In this document: piece by piece, positions 37,927 through 46,761 of the stretch
Layout of the letters: every line of letters starts with the position of its first letter
Position numbering within the stretch: the first letter of the stretch is position 1
Notes under the pieces: model-generated
Databases searched by the model: none
What the model was told of the DNA's origin: nothing
What the model saw: only the letters and a program-made list of their open reading frames with translations
Source: Kiritimatiellota bacterium
GTDB lineage: Bacteria; Verrucomicrobiota; Lentisphaeria; Oligosphaerales; JAADHN01
Direction: 5' to 3'
Assembly: GCA_013151865.1 (NCBI GenBank)
Contig: JAADHN010000138.1
Coordinates: 48,512 to 112,511 of the forward strand
Length of the DNA: 64,000 nt
Translations under genes and position numbers: made by a program

Positions 37927-39012
37927 TCAGAATCGCCCGTCCCGAACTTCGAAATGCGTGGGTTTCCCAAACGTTCGCCCACCTCGGGCCACCCAACGCG
38001 CCACCCATTCGATCAGAGTGTCCACATGCACCGACGGCCGCCCGAAAAGCTCCACGGCCCTCGATGCGTCGCTCAGGAGCGCCGTACCGGCCTCGTGATT
38101 CACAAACACCGGTTTGCGATCCAGCAAGCGCCCGAACCGACAGGCCACGTCCCGGACGGACAGCACCTCCGGTCCCGTGACGTTCAAGACCGACGGGGGA
38201 CTGGCAGCCAATTCCAGACTGCGCAGGATCTGCCGGTTGGCGTCCCCCTGCCAGATCACGTTCACATAGCCCGTCGACAAATCGATAGGAGCGCCGGCCG
38301 CCACTTTGCGCGCGATATCAAGCAACACGCCATAGCGAAGTTCCACGGCATAATTGAGGCGAACCAACGTGCACGGCGTTCCATATCGCCGTGAGAAAAA
38401 CTCGAACACCCGCTCACGCCCCAAGCAAGATTGGGCATACTCCCCGACCGGGGCGGGGGCCGTATTCTCACGAGGCGGATGCCCGTCCACTCGAGAAAAC
38501 GGATACACGTTCCCCGTCGACAAGACCGCAATTCGCGAATCACGGTAACGGTCGGCGACGACCCCCGGCAGGTACGTGTTGGCCGCCCACGTCCCGGAGG
38601 CTTGGCCGGATGTGCCAAACTTGACGCCGACCATAAACACGACCAGGGGCGCGGACGGTAATCGGCGAATCGCGGAAGGGTCGAAAAGGTCGCAGACCAC
38701 AGTCTCGATCCCGGCCGCGTCCAGGTGGGCTCGGACGCCCGGACTTGAAAAACGCGACACGGCGATGATCCGGCCGGGGCTTCCCGCCGCATTCCAGGCT
38801 CGGCGCGCGAGGCGGCAGAACGACGGTCCCAACTTGCCGCCGGCCCCAAGGACAACCAAGTCCCCGCGCTCGCTTCCGGCAAAGTCGATGACCGACCGGT
38901 CGGGCCGGGACAGCAGTTCTTCCAAATGCGCTTCGTCTCGAACCTCCACAGGCAGGACGTCTTCGGACTTATACTCGCTCTTTTCAGTGCTCGAGGTGCT
39001 TGCAGAAGGCAT
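37927..39012 (-). CDS. NAD-dependent epimerase/dehydratase family protein
   Basis: The 361-residue extended-SDR protein has a nucleotide-binding GAGGKLG loop near residue 57, preceded by an N-terminal extension of about 50 residues, the STGNVYPFSR strand where the active-site Ser/Tyr region lies, and a C-terminal substrate domain. The usual YxxxK motif is not obvious; EYAQSCLGRE suggests the lysine is replaced, so it may act differently or only bind NAD. ATG 39012 follows AGAGGA at seven bases. It precedes the DHDPS-like gene, and both probably handle one sugar or sugar acid. Confidence 0.78.
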   Translation of the reverse strand: MPSASTSSTEKSEYKSEDVLPVEVRDEAHLEELLSRPDRSVIDFAGSERGDLVVLGAGGKLGPSFCRLARRAWNAAGSPGRIIAVSRFSSPGVRAHLDAAGIETVVCDLFDPSAIRRLPSAPLVVFMVGVKFGTSGQASGTWAANTYLPGVVADRYRDSRIAVLSTGNVYPFSRVDGHPPRENTAPAPVGEYAQSCLGRERVFEFFSRRYGTPCTLVRLNYAVELRYGVLLDIARKVAAGAPIDLSTGYVNVIWQGDANRQILRSLELAASPPSVLNVTGPEVLSVRDVACRFGRLLDRKPVFVNHEAGTALLSDASRAVELFGRPSVHVDTLIEWVARWVARGGRTFGKPTHFEVRDGRF

Positions 39013-39388
39013 CGATCATCCTCTTTTCCTTTGGAGAATCATGAGACAAGTTTTGCCGGCACGCCCCAAACGGGTGCGATATCCTCAATCGCGCCGTTTG
39101 CAAATCGGCCCTTCTGGAACTCTCGGAGCGGTCCCCGGCGACGTCGCGCCGAGCCGGCCGGCCTTTCTGCCAAACCCCGGATTCATGGCCGAGCCGCGGG
39201 TCGACATGACGCCCGTGCCCCGGGGACAACCGCGACGTCTCGGCGCACGAAGCGACCGATTCGCCGGCTGCGTGGGACTCGCGAATCAGCCCGGCAGGTC
39301 CACGTGCAATCCAAAACGGCGCCAAATCTCCGGGCGACGGCCCGACAAGCGAGCGTAACAGATGAATTACGGTGGGGACATCCGGGTC

Positions 39389-39475
39389 CAGGGAATGCTG
39401 CTCGTGCAGAACGACGCGCTTGGAGGCGACCGTCTCGGCCGTCCACCCCACAGAGCCCGACCACAGGGGCGGGAG
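39389..39475 (+). repeat. Dispersed repeat R2, copy 2
   Basis: Includes GCAGAACGACGCGCTTGGAG and GACCACAGGGGCGGGAG, which match the inverse of 12251-12340 at about two thirds of positions. Confidence 0.4.
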
Positions 39476-39578
39476 TCGCGGGAGTTTTCGCTCGTCGCCA
39501 GAGGCGAGTCGCTGTCCGCCTGAGGCGTGCCTGCCCCGCTCGACGGAAACGAAATCGCACCCAAAACCGCACTCGCGC
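39470..39578 (-). repeat. Dispersed repeat R1, copy 1
   Basis: Read on the minus strand, it contains GTGCGGTTTTGGGTGCGATT and, 13 bases past the first block, CGCCTCAGGCGGACAGCGAC then CTGGCGACGAGC and AACTCCCGCG. The same blocks occur in the same order at 55672-55955, at nearly nine in ten identical bases, but there about 205 bases apart. Confidence 0.7.
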
Positions 39579-39661
39579 GCGGCCACACATTCTTTCTTTC
39601 TCTTTATGTTGTGGCCGGGCTCCCCACAGGACTGATCGGTCGGAGACGACTCGCTCCGACC

Positions 39662-39690
39662 TTGACAACTCCTTCTGTTGCAGTTAAAGT
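39662..39690 (+). promoter_or_regulatory. Sigma70-type promoter reading into the repeat island
   Basis: TTGACA (39662-39667) and TAAAGT (39685-39690) are 17 bases apart. It points to the inverted-repeat element and, 640 bases on, to the CARDB gene, so it may drive a structured RNA or a long leader. Confidence 0.6.
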
Positions 39691-39708
39691 ATATCATAAC
39701 AATGCGCT

Positions 39709-40064
39709 TTAACCTGAACCCTTCACTTTCACCCGTGAAGGCCTGTGCCGCATGTGGTTTCGCGGCAAGACGCCGGTGTGGTGACCACTCCAGCCGAGGC
39801 GTAGCCGAGACGGCCGCCCACCAGGACGGAGTGATCCGCCTCAGGCGGAGAACGCCAACTTGCAGCCGCGAAACCAGATGCAGTGCCGGCCTTCGCCAAG
39901 GCTACGGCCCGACAGGCAGGCGGCGCGCCCGAAGGGCGAAGCGCATTGCCGTTCGTCCGACGCAAGCGCCGGGAATCGAGTACACTCGCAGCATCGGTCG
40001 CGACGGTTTTCCGTCCAGTGTGGATCGACACGATACTGTCGGCTTCACAAATAGTTCAGGTTAA
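39709..40064. repeat. Inverted-repeat element with nested hairpins
   Basis: TTTAACCTGAAC at 39709-39720 and its exact complement GTTCAGGTTAAA at 40053-40064 close a 356-base element. Inside are a second perfect 12-base pair (TGGTTTCGCGGC at 39755-39766; GCCGCGAAACCA at 39865-39876), a CCTTCAC/GTGAAGG hairpin near 39719-39741, and a CTTCGCCAAGGCTACGGCC block at about 39893. It may be a miniature mobile element or a folded RNA. Confidence 0.6.
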
Positions 40065-40334
40065 AACCGTCCGGGGAATGTTGCTGAGCCGGCGAGTTCG
40101 CCTGCGCTCCAAGTTACTTCCAGACGATCGGCAATTGCCCTGCTGGAATACTGGAGCCGCCCGGGGCATCGCGGGACGGCGCCGAGGCCCGGGGACGCAG
40201 AATCCCGGCTTGGAATTGCGACGACGCATTGACCGTATTCTATCCGTAAAAAAGGCCGTATTCAAGGCGGAGGTCGGGGCAACTCAACCACGACTCCAGC
40301 CTCGAAGGCAATGAAACACACGGGAGGTCGCCCG

Positions 40335-43325
40335 ATGAACCGTCCCCTGTCGCGCTCAGTTCTCTGTCTTGTCGCTGCCGCCCTGTTCTTCCCGGTCCGT
40401 CCGCTCCGTGCCAACGGGGCCGACCCCGAAACGAATTTGCCCGACCTGACAGTCTCGGGGGTTCTGGCCGACACTGACTGGGTCTCCGCCACCACCGAGT
40501 CGCCCGCCTTTGTGGAAGCTTTGCAGATCGAGCTGCGGGCAATCGCTGCGGCGACCGAGGCGCGGATCTTCGTGGTTCGTTCATTGCCCGGCGTCAATTA
40601 CCTGTTGCTGCACTGCACCCCGGACCGCCCGTCGGCTGCAGCGGCGGCCCCACGGGGTACGCCGCCCGAAACACTTGGCACAACCGAAGCCTTCCGGAAC
40701 GTCGTGGAACGCGTCCGGCGTGCCGTCCGCGACCTCTCTTTCGTGGAATTCTGCGCCTACAATCCGGTCGATATCCAAGGGCCCCAGCCGCTTTCCTGGA
40801 TGGCTGACAGTCCCAGGCCCGAATCCCGCCCGTTTCCGGAAGTTGTCCCCGGCGAACTGGTGGTTGGACTTCGGGGCGGGGTCGTGCCGCTCGTCCGAGT
40901 CCATGCTGTCTTCACCGCCGGCAACGACGCCTGGGCGGGGCGGGTTCAGGCACGTTTCTCCCGTCTTTCCCCGGACGGAAGCACCCGCGCCGGTGTGGCG
41001 GCGCTGCGGCCGGTCTTCTTCCGCAACGGCAGTGCCGAAGCCGCAGTCGGGTTTCTGGCGAGTCCGGGTGCGGCAGCCTTCGCAGTGGAAATCGACCCGG
41101 ACGACCAAGTCCATGAAAGCGATGAGACCAACAACGTCTTGCGGACCGCAGTGGACGTTCCTCCAGTGCTGTTCCGACTCTCGGCGGAAGCAGCACCGAC
41201 CTCGGCCGGAGGAGCGAATGCCGCCGCCGTGCGCGGCGTCCTCGAGATCGGCAATTTCGGCAACGGCCCGGTTCGTTTCCTTTACCGGTCCGTGAGCTTC
41301 CGTTTGGACGGCGCTTCCGTCCGAGTGGTCTGGCATGTCGACACGGCGCATGACGCGGCTCAGGCACCCGGGATCTCCGTACCTCCCGGGGCCGTGCTGC
41401 CCCTGCCCTTCTCTCTCGACGGCCCGGTCGCGAGCGGGGACCATCTGCTTGAAGCCGACCTCGACAGCTTCAATCTCCACTGCAAAGCCCGGTTCCGGAC
41501 CGGACCACCGCCACCCGCCGTCAACCTCACGCCGCTCCCGGCGGACGCGAATGCGACCGCCGTCCGGGTTGAACCCTCCACCGGCGACCCCAACATCCGG
41601 ATTCTGCTCGAAAACGACGCCTGGAATGCCTTCAGCGACGTCCCCCTCTTGGCGGAAGTGGAGATCGTGCCCGCCCCCGTGATGGCGAATGCCGACAACG
41701 GTCTTTTTCGCTTGTGGGACCTGGAAATCGTTCTGCGCGGCCGGCGCGACCTGAGTAACTCGGGTCCCCGTGTGCAAGCATTGGCGGAACGACTCGCCCG
41801 GGAATGGTACGTGGAGGACGCCTGGCCGCTTCCTGCCCCCATTCTGATCGAGGATGAACCGGAGAGGGGACTGCATTTTTCCGATTTCCTCCCGGGCCTC
41901 CAACGCGAGTGGCGAGTGGCGGTCCGACTCGACCGGGAAGCCCCGCCGCGTTCGCTGCTCCGGGTGAAACTCCCGGTCGAACGCATCATGGACACGACCG
42001 TCAACGTTGAAGGATCGATCCTGCCGCCGTTGCCCGTCGTCGTCGAGTTCGCGGCCGAACTTCTGCCCCCGCCCGTACCTCGAGACGGCGAAGGCATCCC
42101 CGCTTCGTTTTTCTATCGTGCGGCGACCCCTCTGTTCCACGTCGGTCGACTCCCGGCAATCGGGTTCCTGCCGCTACGAACCGACACGGACATGCGCATC
42201 TTGGCCGCCGTGGATCCGGAAAACCGAATCCCGGAATCCGACGAAGAAGACAACAAGTGCGAGGTGCCCGCCGACCCGGGCCCGGGAAAAGCCGAGTTCC
42301 GTGCCGAGGCCTTCGTGCACTGGACCGCACCCGACACGGCCCTGCTCCCGAACCTCGAGCTCACTGTTGTCGGCACATTGAACAACAATAGCGATGCCCC
42401 GGTCGTGCTCGAGTTTCCTACGTCTCTGCAAATGGACTTTTCCTGGGACGACCGCTATCGCTGGTCCAGCGGGCGCTTCTTTTTGGAAATGCTCACCACC
42501 GTCGAAGTCCCTGCCGGCGAGCAGCACACCTGGGAGATCTCCGTGCCCCTCCGGGAACTGTGGCGTGCAGTCGTGCCGGCCAATCCCGCCCCGGACGGGT
42601 CACGGATGCTGCCGACCCTCAACCTCCTGGTCGAACTGGTGGGGACCCAATACCGGGACGAAGTCAGGGCACGACTGCCCGGGAACGCGCCGGCGCTCGA
42701 TGCAGACGGCGACCTGCTGCCGGACGCCTGGGCGGATGCGTTCCTCGGGGATTCGGATGCTCCCGGTTCGGAGACGGCAGAGGAAGACGCCGACGGCGAC
42801 GGATGGGACAACCTATTCGAATTCCTCCATGGGACAGATCCCATCAATCCCGACGACCTCCCGGACGGCCGCCTGTTCCGCCTCCGCCTCCTTCCTGGAT
42901 GGAACCTGATCTCCCTGCCCGTGGCCCCGGAACAACCTGAACCCGACGCCCTTTTCGGCGACGCCGTCCTCGGCGACATTTGGAAGTGGGTGGCTTCCTC
43001 GGACGCCCCCGGCGGCGAATATCGACCGACCGACCGAATCGAACCCCATGCCGCATATTGGGTTTTCGCCCGCCGAGAAGTCGACCTCAGAATCCCCGGT
43101 GCCCCTCACCAGACCGCCAGGCTCAGGCTCAGACCGGGCTGGACCCTTTCGGGCGCCGGCGGCCCGGTGCGCCTCAACAGCATCACGCGTGCACGCCTCA
43201 CGGTCTGGCGCTGGGACGCCGAGCACCAGCGATACGAGCCCGTCCCGGACGGTTTAATGGAAGAAGGCGCCGGATATTGGATCTCTGCGCCCGAAACCGT
43301 AGACCTGAATCTCACCGGCCAATAG
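40335..43325 (+). CDS. Large secreted CARDB-type surface protein
   Basis: The 996-residue protein has a signal peptide (MNRPLSRSVLCLVAAALFFP), then several beta-sandwich modules of CARDB type with PDLTVSGVLADTDW, the VEIDPDDQVHESDETNNVL strand pair and AVDPENRIPESDEEDNKC. Around residue 790-840 acidic calcium-binding repeats DADGDLLPDAW and EDADGDGWDN resemble thrombospondin type-3 or dockerin loops. The end repeats a GWNLISLPV/GWTLSGAGG module twice. It is likely an extracellular adhesion or matrix protein. GGGAGG lies seven bases before ATG 40335; an ATG at 40311 is less likely. No anchor signal was found. Confidence 0.78.
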   Translation: MNRPLSRSVLCLVAAALFFPVRPLRANGADPETNLPDLTVSGVLADTDWVSATTESPAFVEALQIELRAIAAATEARIFVVRSLPGVNYLLLHCTPDRPSAAAAAPRGTPPETLGTTEAFRNVVERVRRAVRDLSFVEFCAYNPVDIQGPQPLSWMADSPRPESRPFPEVVPGELVVGLRGGVVPLVRVHAVFTAGNDAWAGRVQARFSRLSPDGSTRAGVAALRPVFFRNGSAEAAVGFLASPGAAAFAVEIDPDDQVHESDETNNVLRTAVDVPPVLFRLSAEAAPTSAGGANAAAVRGVLEIGNFGNGPVRFLYRSVSFRLDGASVRVVWHVDTAHDAAQAPGISVPPGAVLPLPFSLDGPVASGDHLLEADLDSFNLHCKARFRTGPPPPAVNLTPLPADANATAVRVEPSTGDPNIRILLENDAWNAFSDVPLLAEVEIVPAPVMANADNGLFRLWDLEIVLRGRRDLSNSGPRVQALAERLAREWYVEDAWPLPAPILIEDEPERGLHFSDFLPGLQREWRVAVRLDREAPPRSLLRVKLPVERIMDTTVNVEGSILPPLPVVVEFAAELLPPPVPRDGEGIPASFFYRAATPLFHVGRLPAIGFLPLRTDTDMRILAAVDPENRIPESDEEDNKCEVPADPGPGKAEFRAEAFVHWTAPDTALLPNLELTVVGTLNNNSDAPVVLEFPTSLQMDFSWDDRYRWSSGRFFLEMLTTVEVPAGEQHTWEISVPLRELWRAVVPANPAPDGSRMLPTLNLLVELVGTQYRDEVRARLPGNAPALDADGDLLPDAWADAFLGDSDAPGSETAEEDADGDGWDNLFEFLHGTDPINPDDLPDGRLFRLRLLPGWNLISLPVAPEQPEPDALFGDAVLGDIWKWVASSDAPGGEYRPTDRIEPHAAYWVFARREVDLRIPGAPHQTARLRLRPGWTLSGAGGPVRLNSITRARLTVWRWDAEHQRYEPVPDGLMEEGAGYWISAPETVDLNLTGQ

Positions 43326-43480
43326 TCCCGAGCAGGCGTTTCCGCTCTGAACTCGTAGCCCCACCGGAACGGTCTTGACGCTGCCGGGACGGTCCGTAAG
43401 CACGGAAAAACACCTCCCGCACGGCGGAGACGGTTCGCCCGCTTCCGGCCGACACGGAGCATGGACCGGCGCTGTCCGTC

Positions 43481-44425
43481 TCACCCCCCCAGACACGAGC
43501 CCGACGCCCCGAAACGGGTGAACTTGGTGAACAGATCGCGGAAAACGGTATCTCGCTCGACATGCACGGCCACGCGCATGAAGTGACGCCTCTCGTCAAT
43601 GCTGTACGTGGCCCGGTCAGTCAGGATCGGGGCGTGGACGATGTTCGTCGGCACCCATTCCGGGGCGATGAGCCACGCCACGGCCGATATGTCCCAAATT
43701 ACTTTGGACCAGGCGAAGTGGTCCTCGTGATACGCGGCCACGATATCGCAGAGATAATCTCCCAAAGGCCCCGTACGCCGAAGCCAGCGATCAAGTTCGG
43801 GGACCGTGGTACGGAGGTGCTCGGACACGTTGGCGCAGGGAATCAAAACGTGTGGGGCGCCGGAATCGAACATGAGTTGCGATGCCGGGATGTCCTGTTG
43901 CAGGTTATGTTCCCGGGCCGTCGGCCAATAGAGCGGCTGTCCCCCCAGCCAGACAATGACGATGCGTTCGACGATGGATGGTTCCATGAGCAAAGCCGAC
44001 GCCACGTTGGTGGGAGCGCCGATGGTCAATACGTAAAGCGGTCCGTCGTCGGAGGCCATCGCTTTCTCGACCAAGTCTCGAGCCGCGGGACTGTTTACGC
44101 ATTGCCCGGGCCCCGGCAAATATCGGTCCGACCCCTTGAAGACAAAACCTTCGGTGTCGGTTTTTCCCATCTTGTCCAAGACCCGCAGAATCTCTTCGTA
44201 ACTTTGTTCCATGCCCCTGGCGGGATTGCCGCCGCAATTGAAAGGGGCGGCGTAGACCGCTTCGAGTCGGCACGCTTCCGGCGACAAGAGTGCGTACGCC
44301 AAGGCGAATTGGTCGTCCACTTCATTGAAGGTGTCGGTGTCCAGCACGGCGCGTACCGGCTTCCCGGTCGGGGGCGCCAGCCGTTGAATCATCAGATCGT
44401 CCGGGAGTCGGGGGAAGTCGGCCAT
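43481..44425 (-). CDS. Nucleoside hydrolase (inosine/uridine-preferring type)
   Basis: The 314-residue protein has the N-terminal calcium-binding cluster in the form LDTDTFNEVDDQFAL, a variant of the usual DTDxGxDDA, and downstream YVLTIGAPTNVASAL and HEDHFAWSKVIWDIS with residues expected to hold the ribose. These hydrolases split nucleosides to base plus ribose, but the NE insertion variant is found in PVC bacteria and may act on other glycosides. AGGAGAGA lies just before ATG 44425. It stands alone between the CARDB gene and the sialidase-like gene. Confidence 0.85.
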   Translation of the reverse strand: MADFPRLPDDLMIQRLAPPTGKPVRAVLDTDTFNEVDDQFALAYALLSPEACRLEAVYAAPFNCGGNPARGMEQSYEEILRVLDKMGKTDTEGFVFKGSDRYLPGPGQCVNSPAARDLVEKAMASDDGPLYVLTIGAPTNVASALLMEPSIVERIVIVWLGGQPLYWPTAREHNLQQDIPASQLMFDSGAPHVLIPCANVSEHLRTTVPELDRWLRRTGPLGDYLCDIVAAYHEDHFAWSKVIWDISAVAWLIAPEWVPTNIVHAPILTDRATYSIDERRHFMRVAVHVERDTVFRDLFTKFTRFGASGSCLGG

Positions 44426-44851
44426 TGTTCTCTCCTTCTCGGTTTTCCGTCAAGCTCCTTTTGCGATACCCAATACGCGTCGGGCTACGCGAATGGAACA
44501 CTCGCACTGGTTGACTTGTGATCGACGTTTCGGCTCGTTTGCCGGGCGGCACGGCTCCCGCGCACGACGAAATCGCCTTCCGGTGGGAATCGCCGGGCGT
44601 GTGCCTTCGTTCAGTTTACGCGTCGCCGACGTTGCGTGAGTGAAGCCCGGACATCGGAATGATACAGCGTCCACGACCACTGCACGGGCGCAACGGTTCA
44701 TCGGACCCAACCGCGAGCTTACGAGCGATGCGTCCCCCCGTGTCCGGGCGGTATGGATCGAGCCGAGCCCGGAAGCTTGGCCCGATCAATGCCTGCGGCC
44801 CGCCGCGGCAGCCCGACGGCGATGACTCCGCTCAAGGCCTTTCTCCCCCGG
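44426..44851. other. Intergenic region, no gene recognised
   Basis: About 425 bases between two minus-strand genes. No family features, terminator or promoter was recognised. Confidence 0.5.
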
Positions 44852-46498
44852 TCATGGCCGGTAGAAGGCGCCCTCTATGTAGCACTCGCCGGCCGGGTCG
44901 TTGTAGTAATACACAGTGAAAACCCGGCCGTCCTTCAGCTCGATACTCACGGGGTAACCGAGGTCCGGGGTGGGCGCACCATGGGCGAGGAGGATCTCGC
45001 GGTCCACATCCCACGACCTGCCCCGATCCCGACTGATGCAGGCACGGATACCGTACGGTTTGTAGCGGTAGCCGTAGGTCATGAGCAGGCGTCCATCCTT
45101 GAGTGCGAGGATGTGCTGGGGGAAACCGCGCACCCGGGTCTTTCGCACAGGCGACCAACGCCGTCCGTTCGTCGAGAACGCCTGTCGCACATAGCCGTCC
45201 ACCTGGACGCGAATGGTGACGATCCACGGCCCTTTCGGCGGGATGACAAGGTACGGCTCGTCGTACACCACCTGTTTGTCGTGGAAATCGGCGGCAGAAG
45301 CGCCCACATCGGCGTACTCCTCCCAGACGCGACCGCCGTCCGCCGAGCGCCAAATCATCACGTGGCGCCGGCCTTCGCGATTGCGCCAAGTTGGACAATA
45401 GAGTCCACCGTCGGGGCCAAGCGCCGGCCCGTGAGGGGTAAAAGGCGGAATGTCGATCGGCTGCGTCCACGTACGGCCGCTGTCATCGGAAAACACGGCC
45501 TTTCGTCCGGTATACGCCCGCTGGCCGTCTTTCAGGATGCGCGCGGTCTGTTCGGCAAATTTCTTGCGCAATGCGACGGACGCCATCCAACTGTTCCAGA
45601 CATTGAACGTGACCAGAATCCGCCCGTTCGGCAGGGCGTGGATCGAGGGATCGCGTTCGTCCGACGGCGAGTCCCAAATGACGACGGGCTGCGTCCAGGT
45701 ACGACCCTCGTCGCGGGAGCGCGTCAACATGATTCGCCCAAACGGACATACGTGGGCGATCCCGTCGCGGAACACCACGCCCAAGCCACCGTCGGGCAGG
45801 CGGTCGATGCCGGGAAACGCGTGGTGCCGTCCCACCGTCTTGCAGATCGTCACGTGGTCGGCGACCGCACGGTACTTGCGGGTGACCGTCAGGATCGGAA
45901 CGAAACGGAACGATTGCAGATAGACTTTCCGCCCCACGGAACGAATCACGATCTGCCGGCCCGTGAGGTCGGCGGCGGCGCGCCAGTGAAACTCGAAGTT
46001 GAAGTCCCGGCCGGACGTCACGGCCGGCGCGGTGATTACGTCGAAATCTTCCTCGTCCGACAACTTCACTGCGAGGCTCATGTTCGGTTCAACCGCCCGC
46101 AAGCCAAGATAGATGTGGTACGGACCTTCGAGTTTCGGATCGTACACAAGGTCCGCGGGACGCCCCTCGGCGTTCAGGACGGCCCTGGTCCAGACGGGAT
46201 GCCGAAGGAGCCAATACCCGTCGGCCCGATCTCTTTCCGGGCCGTCCGCGAGCCATTTCCCGGTGCGATCTTCGTCCACTTTCTTGATGATGCGCCGGGG
46301 TGTGCAACGCTCGAAATCCGTACGGACAATAGGAGAGCCGAGGCGTTCCTCGCTCAACTCGACAACCTCGAACCCTCTGTCGGCCGGTCCGACTCCAAGC
46401 GTCGCAACGGCGACGAGGAATCCGGTCAGGAACAGGCGGCTCCCCCGGGAAGAGAGCCCTCCGCCGGGTCGTACTGACTTCGGATAAACAAAACGCAT
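44852..46498 (-). CDS. Secreted sialidase-like Asp-box protein
   Basis: The 548-residue protein starts MRFVYPKSVRPGG, has a hydrophobic export segment (RLFLTGFLVAVATLGVGPA), then a beta-sandwich N-domain, then a propeller with at least four Asp boxes: TRSRDEGRTWTQP, FSDDSGRTWTQP, RSADGGRVWEE and ISRDRGRSWD. An RDPSIHALPNG strand resembles the sialidase RIP-like segment. It may release sialic acid or a related sugar. ATG 46498 follows AGAGGAG ten bases upstream; a long upstream frame is a shadow of the next gene. It lies 264 bases downstream of the GH20-like gene, possibly the same transcript. Confidence 0.8.
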   Translation of the reverse strand: MRFVYPKSVRPGGGLSSRGSRLFLTGFLVAVATLGVGPADRGFEVVELSEERLGSPIVRTDFERCTPRRIIKKVDEDRTGKWLADGPERDRADGYWLLRHPVWTRAVLNAEGRPADLVYDPKLEGPYHIYLGLRAVEPNMSLAVKLSDEEDFDVITAPAVTSGRDFNFEFHWRAAADLTGRQIVIRSVGRKVYLQSFRFVPILTVTRKYRAVADHVTICKTVGRHHAFPGIDRLPDGGLGVVFRDGIAHVCPFGRIMLTRSRDEGRTWTQPVVIWDSPSDERDPSIHALPNGRILVTFNVWNSWMASVALRKKFAEQTARILKDGQRAYTGRKAVFSDDSGRTWTQPIDIPPFTPHGPALGPDGGLYCPTWRNREGRRHVMIWRSADGGRVWEEYADVGASAADFHDKQVVYDEPYLVIPPKGPWIVTIRVQVDGYVRQAFSTNGRRWSPVRKTRVRGFPQHILALKDGRLLMTYGYRYKPYGIRACISRDRGRSWDVDREILLAHGAPTPDLGYPVSIELKDGRVFTVYYYNDPAGECYIEGAFYRP

Positions 46499-46761
46499 CG
46501 CCCCGCCGCTCCTCTTGGCGAAAAAACCGTTTCCCGTTTCCGAACCGAACAGTGCATGAACGATCTGCTGCGACGGCCTCACTTGTCTCGACTCTCGCTC
46601 AGCGCCGTCCGGTCGCATCAGCCTCCCAGACAACGCCTCGCCCGAGCGGCGGCGCGGTCCAGGCGGCGAGCAAACGCTCCTTGCCGACCCGTTTGCCTGT
46701 GGGCGGCGGTGCCTCGGAACGCACTGCGGCCGGACCGTGTTCGCGGCCAACGCGTTCCGGG

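Larger units (their letters stand above)
39013..40334. other. Repeat-rich non-coding island
   Basis: About 1.3 kb without a credible gene. It holds copies of dispersed repeats R2 and R1, a near-consensus promoter at 39662-39690, and a 356-base element closed by a 12-base inverted repeat. Open frames here give low-complexity Arg/Pro/Gly-rich peptides and are judged spurious. Confidence 0.65.
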
